The position numbers were made by a program, and so were the translations under genes. Under the pieces are notes generated by a model that saw nothing but the letters and a program-made list of their open reading frames with translations, did not search any database and was not told where the DNA came from. Shown here in pieces: positions 54,864 to 64,000 of a DNA stretch of 64,000 bases (its first letter is position 1; each line of letters starts with the position of its first letter). This stretch comes from Mesostigma viride (lineage: Eukaryota > Streptophyta > Mesostigmatophyceae > Mesostigmatales > Mesostigmataceae), in contig RPFO01000696.1 in assembly GCA_009746045.1 (NCBI GenBank), positions 1-64,000 of the forward strand, given 5' to 3'.

Positions 54864-56330
54864 TTACGAGGCGAACCGCAGCCCGCCCATCCCGTTGGTG
54901 ATCTTGAGGATGTTGAAGGAGCGGGCGTACACGGTGATCACGCCCTTCTGCAGCTTTTTGGTCAAGTTCGTGCCCCCCGCGTCCGCGTCCGACACGAAGC
55001 CCTTGAGGACGAGTTTGACTGTGTCCAGGCGGGAGAAGTTGATGCTGCCGCTCGGCCGCCAGTCCTCCGGCTTCAGCGCGAACGGGATCACGTAGATGTG
55101 CTTGTCCCTCGGGATGCGCGTGTGGTGCATGAGCGGCAGGAAGTAGGAGAAGTACACCGGGTCGCGGCCCTCGCCAAACACGTTCTGGGAGTTGAGCGAC
55201 AGGTTGCAGGACGTGAACAGGTGCCCGTCGCCGAACGCGCTGTTCTTGTTGGTGAAGTTCCACACGGCCTGGGTGGGGTCCTTGGAAGTGTCAGGGTCGG
55301 ACACGCGGTTGTCCGCCTTGTAGAAGAAGATGAGCTCCTTCACGGGGTGGGAGAACGGCAGGATGAGCGTCTCCAGGTTCGAGTTCTCGACGAAGTGGTC
55401 GTACTGCTGGGTCGCCGTGATGAGGTACTCGTGCGCGCTGGTTGCGAACTGGCGCCGCTCGAAGTCGTCCAGGTATACGTAGCGCAGGATCAGACGCATC
55501 TTCGTGATGTCGGTGTACGCGCCAACCATGCTCGTGCGGTAGTTGGCGTCGACGGCCACCGCGGCGTAAGCGGGACTGGTACCCCCTGTTGCAGCAGATG
55601 ACAGGCCGGTCCACAGGACAGGGGCCGTGCTGGGGCCGGACTGGGTGTTTGTGAGGACAGTGCCCGGGTACTTCTCACCGCCCGCCATGTGCGTGAAGAT
55701 CTCGTCCTTGGACGCCACCTGGATGCGGATGCGGGCGTCGTGGTACTGCAGCGCGATGATGGGGAGCGCCATGCCCTCCTCCAGGCAGAAGGAGAACTGG
55801 AGGGGGATGTACAGGTGACAGGGAGACATCCCCGTCCTGCCCCCTCCGTACTTCCTGACGACGCCGCCGTGCTCGTCGGGGGCGGACTCCACATGGCTCG
55901 TGCTCGGGTCGCGGGACAGCTGATCCCAGATGTGCATGAACTCGCCCGTCATCTCCTCGACGGTGTATCCGCCGATCTTGAACTCCACCTTCTTGATGAG
56001 CACGCGGCCGAGGTCATCCCAGAATGGGTCGAAGATCTTCCACCACGTCCGCCCAGTCAGGGGGGCATTGGCGCCCGTCTTCCATTCCGTTATCGGGGGC
56101 AGCTCGGCGTACAGGTACGCCTTGGTGATCAGGTCCCCGCTCCTGGGGAGCAGGAACTCGACCATGCGCCCGAACCCGGGGGTGCCGCTGGTGGGCACGA
56201 CCTCCGTGTCGGCGAACGCGAAGTTGGTGTGACGCGGGTACATGCTCTTGAAGAAGGTGATCTCGGGGCTCACCGTCAGCATGGCGTCTTGAGGTCCTTT
56301 GGCGCGCAGAGAGAGAACGGCGTGCGACAT
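54864..56330 (-). CDS. major capsid protein paralog 1
   Basis: A 488-residue double-jelly-roll MCP. It opens L-R-A-K-G-P-Q-D-A-M-L-T and E-I-T-F-F-K-S-M-Y-P-R-H-T-N-F-A, has F-L-L-P-R-S-G-D-L-I and G-G-Y-T-V-E-E-M-T-G-E in the first jelly roll, L-Y-I-P-L-Q-F and L-P-I-I-A-L-Q-Y-H-D in the second part, R-Y-V-Y-L-D-D-F-E-R-R-Q-F-A near 280, and ends with N-I-L-K-I-T-N-G-M-G-G. These are the conserved capsid motifs of phycodna/mimi-type viruses. Full length and in one frame, so this copy may be the main capsid protein. A TATACACTACT element lies before the ATG. Confidence 0.9.
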   Translation of the reverse strand: MSHAVLSLRAKGPQDAMLTVSPEITFFKSMYPRHTNFAFADTEVVPTSGTPGFGRMVEFLLPRSGDLITKAYLYAELPPITEWKTGANAPLTGRTWWKIFDPFWDDLGRVLIKKVEFKIGGYTVEEMTGEFMHIWDQLSRDPSTSHVESAPDEHGGVVRKYGGGRTGMSPCHLYIPLQFSFCLEEGMALPIIALQYHDARIRIQVASKDEIFTHMAGGEKYPGTVLTNTQSGPSTAPVLWTGLSSAATGGTSPAYAAVAVDANYRTSMVGAYTDITKMRLILRYVYLDDFERRQFATSAHEYLITATQQYDHFVENSNLETLILPFSHPVKELIFFYKADNRVSDPDTSKDPTQAVWNFTNKNSAFGDGHLFTSCNLSLNSQNVFGEGRDPVYFSYFLPLMHHTRIPRDKHIYVIPFALKPEDWRPSGSINFSRLDTVKLVLKGFVSDADAGGTNLTKKLQKGVITVYARSFNILKITNGMGGLRFAS

Positions 56331-56374
56331 CTCCGAGTAGTGTATACTGACGGCGGAGATTATTTTCGGCGGGT

Positions 56375-58161
56375 TTACGAGGCGAAACGCTTGCCGCCCA
56401 TACCTTGCGCGATTTTGAGGACGTTGAGCGAGGTTGCGTAGATGTCGATGGTGCCGGAGGGGATGCCCGCAACGTTCCCGATGTCCTTCAGGTACAGCTT
56501 GACGCTATCCAGGCGCGACATGTTGACGGTCCCCGATGGCTTCCAGGACTCTGGCTCCAGCGCGAAGGGGATGACGTACACTCGGCTGCCCCGGACGACG
56601 CGCGTGTGGAACTCGGAGGGCAGCAGGAACGAGAAGAAGATCGGGTCGCGGCCCTCCCCGAACATGTTCTGCGAGTTGAGAGAGACGTTGCAGGAGCGGA
56701 ACAGGTGGCCGTTGCCGAACGCGCTGTTGTTGTTCCAGAACTTCCAGTAGCCGTTGTAGGCGAAGTCGGCGTCCGCCTTGTACTGGTCGGCGACAAACTG
56801 GAGGGAGTCGGGCTTGAACCAGAAGAGCAGCTCCTTCACGGGGTGGTTGAACTTCAGGTCGACGGTCACCTCCCTCTCCCCGCTGACGTGCTGCTGGAAA
56901 CGCTGGACCTCCGTGATGAGGTACTCGTGCGTGTTGAGCGCGAACTGGCGCCGTTCAAAGTCGTCGAGGTAGATGTAGCGGGCCAGGAGCTTGCAGGCGA
57001 ACTTGGGAGGGGCGTTGGCCCACGCCACGCGGGGGTGTTCGGACGCTGTGTAAGTAGCCGTAACGGCCCCTGTCTTGTAGTTGATAGCCTCGTCCAACTC
57101 AGCCTGGCTGTTGAATGTGTAAGTCCACAGCTTCCCGCGCTTAGAGTACTGGAGCTTGAACGATGACAATGTAGTAGCATTGGCCCCTGACGTCACTGTT
57201 ACCCAGTCGCCAACAGGCACAAAGAAAACAGGCGTGCTGCTGGTGAAAGCACTAGTGGTGTAACTAACGTTGGGCTCAAAGAAGGCATTTCGCAGATCGG
57301 TTGCGCGCTTCTCGTCAGTTTCTCCGCTGGGCCCTACAAAAATCCACTTCCTCCCCCCCTTGTCCGACCAGTACTTGAAGAACTCCATGGCGACCTTCGC
57401 CCGGTTGAGGGCCGACGCACCCTTGGCAGTACCATCGGCATTAGTAGCGTCCTTAAACCCGCCAGGCGCACTAGTAGCGTTGTATTCAGTGGCATAGTTA
57501 ACCAGCGTCCCTCCCTTGCCCGTGGGCGCCGAGTACCACGCGAAGATCTTGTCGGCAGTGTTGAACTGGACCTTTACGATCACGTCGTGGTACTGGAGGG
57601 CGATGATGGGCAGAGCGAGGCCGGGCTCCCGGCAAAAGGTGAACTCGAGGGGGATGTAGAGGTGCTGCTGCTTGTTTGCCAGGAACGCATCCACGATCCT
57701 CCCGCGCTCATCGATCTCGACGCTGCCGCCGTGTTCGACGGGCAGGTTGTCGACGCTGCACTCGTGGCCCTTCTTGCTCATGATCTCGTTGACGTGCATA
57801 AAGTCGCCCGTGACCTTCTCGATGGAGTACCCTCCGATCACGAGCTCGGCGTGGTCGATCAAGATGCGACCGAAATCCCGGGCGAAAGGGGCCACGTTCG
57901 GCATGGTCGTCCATCTATCGGGGGAGAAACCTCGATGAAGGCCGCGACCTTCATGACGAGGTCCCCGGAACGCGGTAACTTGAATTCGACGGACTGGCCG
58001 TAGTCGACGATGCCGGCCGACTGGGTAACCTCCGCGTCCTCCAGAGCAAAGTTGGTGTGACGTGGGTAGACTGTCTTAAAAAAGGTAACCTCGGGGTCGA
58101 CGATCAAGGACACGTCTTGCGTCCCCTTCGCGCGGAGGGCCATGATGCTGTGACTTCCCAT
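56375..58161 (-). CDS. major capsid protein paralog 2, frameshifted
   Basis: Same architecture as MCP1, about 595 codons: E-V-T-F-F-K-T-V-Y-P-R-H-T-N-F-A at the start, G-G-Y-S-I-E-K-V-T-G-D, L-Y-I-P-L-E-F, L-P-I-I-A-L-Q-Y-H-D, R-Y-I-Y-L-D-D-F-E-R-R-Q-F-A, and a G-M-G-G-K-R-F-A-S end. It is longer than MCP1 through an insertion of about 90 residues between the L-Q-Y-H-D and D-D-F-E-R-R motifs. The frame breaks at the G5 run 57920-57924 after S-P-P-I, within a conserved strand, so an intact protein needs one base change. A TACTATAGA element lies before the ATG at 58161. Confidence 0.85.
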
Positions 58162-58219
58162 TGCGTGAATGTCTCTATAGTATGCTAGAAGACATTTTTT
58201 TTCTTCGCGTTTCAGGACA

Positions 58220-59464
58220 TCACGCCGGGCGGGACCGCGCCAACGAAGCGCGTCTTGATTTGTATGTAATTGTTGGAATCGTTTTCCGTTCCTTGGTCAT
58301 GCCACACACCCCGGATCGCACGCTGATCACGAGGACGGCAGGCTCGTTCTCGTCCGGCCACTCTCTCTCCGCCAAGACGCTGAAGGTTTTCCGTGCTTCG
58401 TCATACCGAATCGACTCGCTGTCCAAAGTCAGATCCATCGACTTGCCCGTGTTTATGCGCACGTACCGCACCCGCAGATCGTCCGCAGCGAAACCCAATG
58501 CGCTCCTAGACATGTGCAGGCGGATCCGGAACTGTCCCGGCAGTCGGGAGTCGAGCTCTTCCCCCTCCATGTCCACCAGATCTACTTTTTCGACCGAGGG
58601 ACGTTCCGGGGGGATGGAGACGGTCCAATTTACGAGAGGATGGTCAACGCCGCCCACCTTGAACATGTTGCCCGTCTGGCTGCGAGTGAGGGACAAGTTG
58701 ATGTAGTCGTCGCGTGGATCGAAATCGAGGGTTGATTTATAAACTAAAGAGAGCCAATGCTCGGTCCTGTCGCGGCTCGACTGCCAACCCGACGGGGTAT
58801 CAAATAAGTCCGTACCGTCCCGGGCATCACCGGTAAATGTCACCTGAGGCGTCGACAATACTTTGGCCATCTTGCTGGTTCTTATGACCAGCTTGAACGA
58901 GGGAGGCGCCCCCTCGATGGTTTCCAGGGACGCCGACTGAACGAACTCGGAGGTGCCGACATAGGCCATAAGGCGGGTCGTCAGCACCCAATTTGAGGAG
59001 AGTTGCTGTCCACGGAAAACCAAAGCCGATCCGGGAATGGTGCCGACGAGCGCCGTGTACGCCTGCCCCCCAATCAAATTGTCTACTTCTGTATCCCATA
59101 CTCCTTTCTCCACAGCATTGCCGACGATGTCTCCGAACGACAGGACCAGGGTGTGCGCTGTGCGCCATCTGCCTTGTGCCAGCCCCGATTGACGTTGGAC
59201 TGACAGGGTACCTTGGAATATTTCACCCCCGAAGTTGTACGCAAACACGGTGTTCGCTAATCGCACTTCCTCGATACCGAGGTCCAGATGCAAGGACACA
59301 TCCACCGGCCTGCCATCAGGCCTTAAGAGAGCGGACAGTGGAACCACGTCGGCGGTCTGGGAGCCTTGGGTCGATGGCAGCTTGCTCACGTCCCCTTCCG
59401 CGGTGCTGCCACGGGTGGTGACCCTCCACTCCGCCCTGGTGATGTTCGATGGGATGGAAGACAT
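58220..59464 (-). CDS. beta-rich protein in the capsid cluster, 414 aa
   Basis: Strand-rich from start to end (V-S-L-H-L-D-L-G-I, A-L-V-F-R-G-Q-Q-L, F-K-L-V-I-R-T-S, W-T-V-S-I-P, R-I-R-L-H-M-S). No known domain. Direction and spacing (58 bp from the MCP2 start, 34 bp from the next gene) put it in the capsid transcription group. Minor capsid, penton or spike protein are natural but unproven options. Confidence 0.55.
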   Translation of the reverse strand: MSSIPSNITRAEWRVTTRGSTAEGDVSKLPSTQGSQTADVVPLSALLRPDGRPVDVSLHLDLGIEEVRLANTVFAYNFGGEIFQGTLSVQRQSGLAQGRWRTAHTLVLSFGDIVGNAVEKGVWDTEVDNLIGGQAYTALVGTIPGSALVFRGQQLSSNWVLTTRLMAYVGTSEFVQSASLETIEGAPPSFKLVIRTSKMAKVLSTPQVTFTGDARDGTDLFDTPSGWQSSRDRTEHWLSLVYKSTLDFDPRDDYINLSLTRSQTGNMFKVGGVDHPLVNWTVSIPPERPSVEKVDLVDMEGEELDSRLPGQFRIRLHMSRSALGFAADDLRVRYVRINTGKSMDLTLDSESIRYDEARKTFSVLAEREWPDENEPAVLVISVRSGVCGMTKERKTIPTITYKSRRASLARSRPA

Positions 59465-59497
59465 CGTTTGGTGTTTACTCTAGGATCAGATATAACT

Positions 59498-59986
59498 TCA
59501 CGAAAGGATCACGCGACCCGTGAAGTGCGTTCTCTCGATGAACTCGCTCTTTTTCCCGGACGCGATGCTGGCGCTTCCGGGGTATAGATGCAGCACGAGA
59601 ACGCCGTACTCTGATACTGGCCACGTGTTTTCGCACGTCAAGGTGATTGTCTTGTCACCGTTCGAGACCTCGACGTCTGTGATCGGTGTGTGTGTGACGC
59701 GGTTCAGCCGGAAGGCGTGGTGTCGAAGGACCAGCCTGGCGACGTCGAAAGCAACAGCCAAGCTCCACTCGATCCTTATCTGGAACACAGGGCCGACCTC
59801 GCAGTCAAGGTAGCCGCCGGAAGCGTTCAGGAATTGGATGGACACTAAACGAAGGACCCCCAAGGCGCTCACCTGGTATGTCCACTCCCGGAGATTGTGT
59901 TTCTGTTGTGATGCCGTGCCAGTGGCCGGCACGGTGAAAAAATCGGGGACCGCTGATATGGTAATGGTCTGCTCTTCGTTGGGCAT
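59498..59986 (-). CDS. beta-rich protein, 162 aa
   Basis: From the ATG at 59986. Strands T-I-T-I-S-A-V, W-T-Y-Q-V-S-A-L-G-V-L-R-L-V-S-I, I-E-W-S-L-A-V-A, V-L-V-L-H-L-Y suggest a single jelly roll. The start overlaps the preceding long frame by about 180 nt, which is probably an artefact of an indel at the end of that gene. Candidate minor capsid or spike component. Confidence 0.55.
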   Translation of the reverse strand: MPNEEQTITISAVPDFFTVPATGTASQQKHNLREWTYQVSALGVLRLVSIQFLNASGGYLDCEVGPVFQIRIEWSLAVAFDVARLVLRHHAFRLNRVTHTPITDVEVSNGDKTITLTCENTWPVSEYGVLVLHLYPGSASIASGKKSEFIERTHFTGRVILS

Positions 59987-59989
59987 GGT

Positions 59990-61913
59990 ATTTCCCCGTA
60001 CCCCCATATAGTAGTACTAAGGTCGTCTGGACGCCGTCTGTTGTTTCTGTTCTTGTACCTTTAATGTCAGGAAACGTTCGAAACGTGGCCCGTGTAGACT
60101 GTATGTTAAACTTGTTCCAATCCGCCTCAGCGAGGGCAGAGATGGGGATGCGAGTACTTACAAGGACGTAAAAGGCCGAGTTTGATGCCCGAGGCCAGCC
60201 ACCATCGGGTTTTGTAAAATTTGTGTTATAATCCCTGAACTCGATATTGTACAAAAAAAGGTCAGAGGGGATGTCTACCAACATGGAGACCGGCTCTGCC
60301 GCATTGGTCTCTTCCGATCCGTCAAATAAAAACAACGGCAACGAGAACTGCACGACATTCGAGATCTTGTTGGCCATATCGTGGCGCTGTCTATTAAGGC
60401 GATTGTACATGGCCCCAAAATGGATGACAACGGTGAAGAAGCTGCTATTTTCGAGCACGACCCGCTCCACGCTCCCCACGAATGCGAGGCCCTCTACAAA
60501 AAATTGAAATGGACTCCGGGCCAAGGTAGAGGGACGGGGGTCTGAGGACAAATTCACATTAATCTGCAGCCTGACAAAGAGGGGAGAATCGGAGCTCGAA
60601 AACAAATGAGAGACCTTTAACACGGAAGTAAACATGCCCCCGCTGCCCTCAAATGTGGTATAGCGCGTAACACCCGCACCACCGTCTTCGGGAGAGATAA
60701 TCCACGCAAACGCACTGGCTAGTCTCCGACCACTTGATGTCACCGACCACTCCTTCAGAGTAAGAGACTGGAATGGAATTGTGACACGCATCAGCGGGTT
60801 GACATTCGTATTAGTACCCACCGTGAATCTGCCACGAGGAATTTGGAAAGTGATTTGTTTTACTGCCCACGATCGTCTGATAAGTAGAGTGTATAGATCG
60901 GTTGCAGCATATATTTTTAATAAGACCGTCCTTAAGTTTACGTTTTCCTCCGAATTAAGCCCTTTCAACACAGCCATTTGAGTGGACGTTTCAAGAGAAA
61001 TCTTCGTGTATGTGCCCTGAGTCGTGACTTCGTACAGGTCCAAAAGATTGGCATTGGTAAACGTTGCCAGACTCAGGTTTGGATCCGTAAGATCAAACAC
61101 CAACACAACGTTCTTACACCCCATCAGCTTGGAAACGGCCACAGGGGCGATCGACCACGGTGTAGTGGAAGGTACTTGGCGCGTCACGGCGGAACTAACA
61201 TGGTCCAAAACACCGGCCAAAAGAGGGATGTTGTCCATGTCCTCGTACTCGCGTGTGTACGGAACTCTCAAGAGCTTCCAATACACTTGCTTAACAAGGG
61301 ACACGATAGGGGGGATGGGATTGAGAGTTCTTTGAATCCCGAGCGGCCAGGAAAAGCGGAACTTAACCACTATATCGTTAGTGATTGAGGTCGGGTTGGA
61401 GGTTCCTTCTGAGAGGGATCCACTGGGGATTGTGACTATTACGTTAAAAGAGAGACAAAAAAGAACATCCAGTGCCTCAACAAGTGCCAATCGAAGTACG
61501 GTGAGATCCATCACAATCTCATTACCGGTCTTCACTAGGCTGTTGCGAGCCCGTGGATAGGGAGGCACGGGGTAGACCTCCGCCGTTTTTTCCAGCAATA
61601 TTTCTTGGCCAGAGGGGCCGATCTTTACCGAATACTTCGGGTTGCCAACTAAATTGAAAGTAGTATTAGTATTAGGAGTTAAGCCGATTTGGAATATCTT
61701 TTCTTGCCATAGCTCATCGATCAGCTGGTCGACACCAAACGCAGGATCGACCTCCGCCGGGTACGTGTCGGTTGTGTTTAAGAAATTGGGGCCACTCTCC
61801 GCAGCGGACGTCCACCTATTAAAGGCAGAAACCGACGGGGTAGCGATTCTGTCTCTGTCGTACACAGATAAATACCGCACCCCTGCATCTATAAGAGTCA
61901 CGGTTGAGGGCAT
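59990..61913 (-). CDS. large beta-rich protein in the capsid cluster
   Basis: A protein of about 640 residues with long stretches of alternating hydrophobic positions (V-V-L-V-F-D-L-T-D, L-R-T-V-L-L-K-I-Y-A, F-F-T-V-V-I-H-F-G-A) and no charge clusters. The frame stays open to 59805 but from about 59990 it runs through the next gene and reads unnaturally; in another frame a TAG stands near 60025, so a late indel probably removed the real stop. Function unknown; structural by context. Confidence 0.5.
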
Positions 61914-61955
61914 TCACGCGTTCATATTAGTAATTGATAAAAAATCGGTACACGG

Positions 61956-62770
61956 TCAATGATACACGCTAAAGTACTTATCGCTGCAAACCATGATGTC
62001 CATCCCCTGGAGGTGGAACTCGATGAAGTCGATCTGGTCGTCGCGGATGTCGGATCCCTCTCTGTCGAACACGACCAGGACCTTCGCTAGTTTTGGATCA
62101 AAATGGCGGGAGTATACGACCAGCTGGCCGATAGCCTCGGCCCACCGCGAGACCTCCTTGACCTCCAGCAGCATGTCGAACCTGCGACTGACGATGTCCG
62201 CCCTCATCCCGGTGTCCCCGACCGGAACCTCGGTTTCCGCGCCGAGGATCTCTGCGATCTTGTCGCGCACGTCCGCCTCGAGGATGCACAAGGGTTGGGC
62301 CGCCGCGTCCTTCCTCACCTTCTCCGTGAGCGCGATCATGCACCCCTTCTGGGAGTTGGGAGTGTGGAAGAAGGTGTCTGCCCAGTCCATGGCAGCCACT
62401 GAAAACACAGGGCTTATCCACGCGGCCACGTGCCACACGAGAGAGGGGTGGAGCCAGGTCCCCTGAAGCTGGGGCGTGCCTCCTTGCACCCTTTCCACAA
62501 GTTCCGTCATGCCGAGATGGGACTCCATGGCCTCGACCAAGTCGTCAAACGCCTTTGTCCTCGTGAAGGTTTTAATCTTTTCTTCCCGGCGGACAGAACG
62601 TCGCAAAAGTCCTGGCCGTTCACCAGTCTCTTCGGGGCGACCTTGACCCTGACCCTCCCCGCCTCAGGGGCGTGCTCCATCGCAAAGTAAAGATACGTGT
62701 CGTCCGTGTCCGCGAGGCGGAATAAAGGGAGCGTCCTCGAACCCCGCGGGACATCAGAGGACGCGTCCAT
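61956..62770 (-). CDS. KilA-N domain fused to PD-(D/E)XK nuclease-like domain, frameshifted
   Basis: The first frame, from ATG 62770, has a strand-rich start and V-N-G-Q-D-F-C-D-V-L. After a shift at the T4 run 62578-62581 the second frame continues with the KilA-N core Q-G-T-W-L-H-P-S-L-V-W-H-V-A-A-W-I-S-P-V-F, a DNA-binding fold common in viral regulators. About 70 residues on, R-A-D-I-V, L-L-E-V-K-E and A-I-G-Q-L-V-V-Y-S form a D...E-x-K...Q nuclease pattern like that of the gene at 8974-9366. KilA-N fused to a nuclease is an unusual architecture. It lies between a capsid-cluster gene and MCP3. Confidence 0.6.
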
Positions 62771-62817
62771 CTCCGGGAGAGCGGCGGGTCTGCGTGTCAG
62801 GTAAGGTCGGAGCTGCC

Positions 62818-64000
62818 TTATGAAGCGTACCGCTTGCCGCCCATGCCGTTCTGGATCTTGATGACGTTGTAGCTCTTGGCGTACACGTGGATGGAGCCCG
62901 GAGGGAGCCCGCCCATCTTCTTCAGCACCAGCTTGACGTCATCGAGGCGTGACAGGTTCAGCGAGCCCGACGGCTTCCACGCGTCCGGCTGGATACACAG
63001 CGGGATGGTGTACAGCATGACGCCAGGGCTGACGCGCTCGTGGAATTGGTGCTGGACAAGGTAGTGAAAGTACACCGGGTCGCGTCCGTCGCCGTACACG
63101 TTTTGAGAGTTGAGCACAAGGTTGGCGGTCGAAAAGAGGTGGCCGCCTCCAAACTCGGAGACCGGGTTCACGAAATTCCAGTAGCCCTTGTACTGCTGGA
63201 CCGCATCCGTTTCCTCGCTATACTCCCACCATTTGTCTGGGCGGTAGAAGAAGATCAGCTCCTTGGTGGGGTGGTTAAACTTCAGGTCGATGGACACCTG
63301 GTCAACATCGGCAACGAACTGCTGGTGGTGCTGGTATTCTGTCATGAGGTACTCGTGCGTGTTCACGGCGAACTGGCGACGCTCAAAGTCGTCGAGGTAG
63401 ATGTAACGACACATGAGGCGCACCGCGATCTTAGGCGGGTCAGTCAGCCAGGTTGTGCGAGCGTTGGGGGTGTATGACTGTGAATCCAAAGTTTTGAGGA
63501 GGTCGTCAGGGATCACAGCAGGGTGAATGTGAAACTTCAAACTATTTGGGATAAGGGTATCTCCGGTGCCCGTCAGAGAGAAGGCAATTCCGGCGGTGGT
63601 GTCCCAAGTCACCGTCCCCACCTTGTCCGCGAACATGGCGTACTCTATCACCCAGTTGACGTACTTCATGTGCCCGAGTTGCTGGATCATCTGCGACATC
63701 TCATTGCCGTAAATCCCTCGGTAGAAGCAGCCCTGAAGAACGGCGCGGATAGCAGTGTGGTCTGTCGTGTACGTTGGTAGAGAGGTGTTATACGTTCGAG
63801 TGTTAAGTGCCTTGTAGTAGTTGAAAATCTTGTCCGCCGCCGCGAGCTTGACCTTCACGCGGACCTCGTGGTACTGCAAAGAGATCATGGGGAGAGCGAG
63901 GCCCGGGTCCTGTGTGAAGCTGAACTCCAGCGGGATGTACAGGAACTGCGGGTTCGTGTTTTTGTACTGCTCCTTGACGGTGTTGTCGGAGTTGAAGCGG
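62818..64000 (-). CDS. major capsid protein paralog 3, partial
   Basis: The C-terminal about 393 residues of a third MCP; the N terminus lies beyond the right window edge. Visible are L-Y-I-P-L-E-F-S-F, L-P-M-I-S-L-Q-Y-H-E-V, a region rich in Tyr and Thr, R-Y-I-Y-L-D-D-F-E-R-R-Q-F-A, K-F-N-H-P-T-K-E-L-I-F, and an end in K-I-Q-N-G-M-G-G. It is more divergent in the loop region than copies 1 and 2 are from each other, so it may play a special capsomer role. Confidence 0.85.
   Translation of the reverse strand, partial: RFNSDNTVKEQYKNTNPQFLYIPLEFSFTQDPGLALPMISLQYHEVRVKVKLAAADKIFNYYKALNTRTYNTSLPTYTTDHTAIRAVLQGCFYRGIYGNEMSQMIQQLGHMKYVNWVIEYAMFADKVGTVTWDTTAGIAFSLTGTGDTLIPNSLKFHIHPAVIPDDLLKTLDSQSYTPNARTTWLTDPPKIAVRLMCRYIYLDDFERRQFAVNTHEYLMTEYQHHQQFVADVDQVSIDLKFNHPTKELIFFYRPDKWWEYSEETDAVQQYKGYWNFVNPVSEFGGGHLFSTANLVLNSQNVYGDGRDPVYFHYLVQHQFHERVSPGVMLYTIPLCIQPDAWKPSGSLNLSRLDDVKLVLKKMGGLPPGSIHVYAKSYNVIKIQNGMGGKRYAS

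Overview
The window is a gene-dense, mostly GC-rich piece of a nucleocytoplasmic large DNA virus (Nucleocytoviricota). Diagnostic genes are three double-jelly-roll major capsid protein (MCP) paralogs at 54.9-64.0 kb (the last cut by the window edge), an A32-type packaging ATPase at 52.7 kb, and two proteins that match families I know only from giant viruses (DUF5767-like at 22.3 kb, DUF5764-like at 51.1 kb). MCP termini resemble phycodnavirus/mimivirus-type capsids. An algal or other protist host is the natural guess. I cannot place it to genus from this window, and I see no polymerase or tRNA here.

Layout. 0-11 kb is accessory: an ADP-ribosyltransferase-like gene, two diverged paralogs of unknown function, Cys-motif proteins, a small PD-(D/E)XK nuclease-like protein and a SprT-like metallopeptidase. 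11-28 kb holds a retroelement-type endonuclease-like fragment, two paralogous basic proteins, coiled-coil and Gln/Pro-rich proteins, a U-box-like protein, a long Ig-repeat protein, the DUF5767-like protein, a second SprT-like metallopeptidase, a 32-bp tandem repeat and an F-box-like protein. 29.2-31.2 kb is a gene-free, AT-richer, palindrome-laden block bounded by about 30-bp inverted repeats, probably an inserted element. 31.3-36.6 kb carries three fibre/virion-surface-like proteins. 36.6-39.5 kb is a cluster of small membrane proteins plus a conserved viral protein. 39.6-43.4 kb is a very large split DDE (IS630/Tc1-like) transposase-type gene. 43.5-54.6 kb is the conserved structural and packaging block. 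54.9-64 kb is the capsid cluster, with three beta-rich unknown proteins and a KilA-N plus nuclease fusion interleaved.

The genes suggest a virion-assembly module on the right, virion-surface proteins in the middle, and host-interaction or ubiquitin-related functions (U-box, F-box, JAMM, SprT-like proteases) scattered on the left. Several families occur as pairs, so gene duplication has shaped the region.

A striking property is that at least thirteen genes, including MCP2 and the DUF5767-like gene, are split by single-base frame changes, mostly at mononucleotide runs and in both directions. The simplest reading is residual consensus indels of a long-read assembly. True decay, for example in an endogenised copy, is the alternative. 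I annotated each as one broken gene and give the likely breakpoint. Where an open frame begins with GTG or TTG I moved the start to the first plausible ATG.
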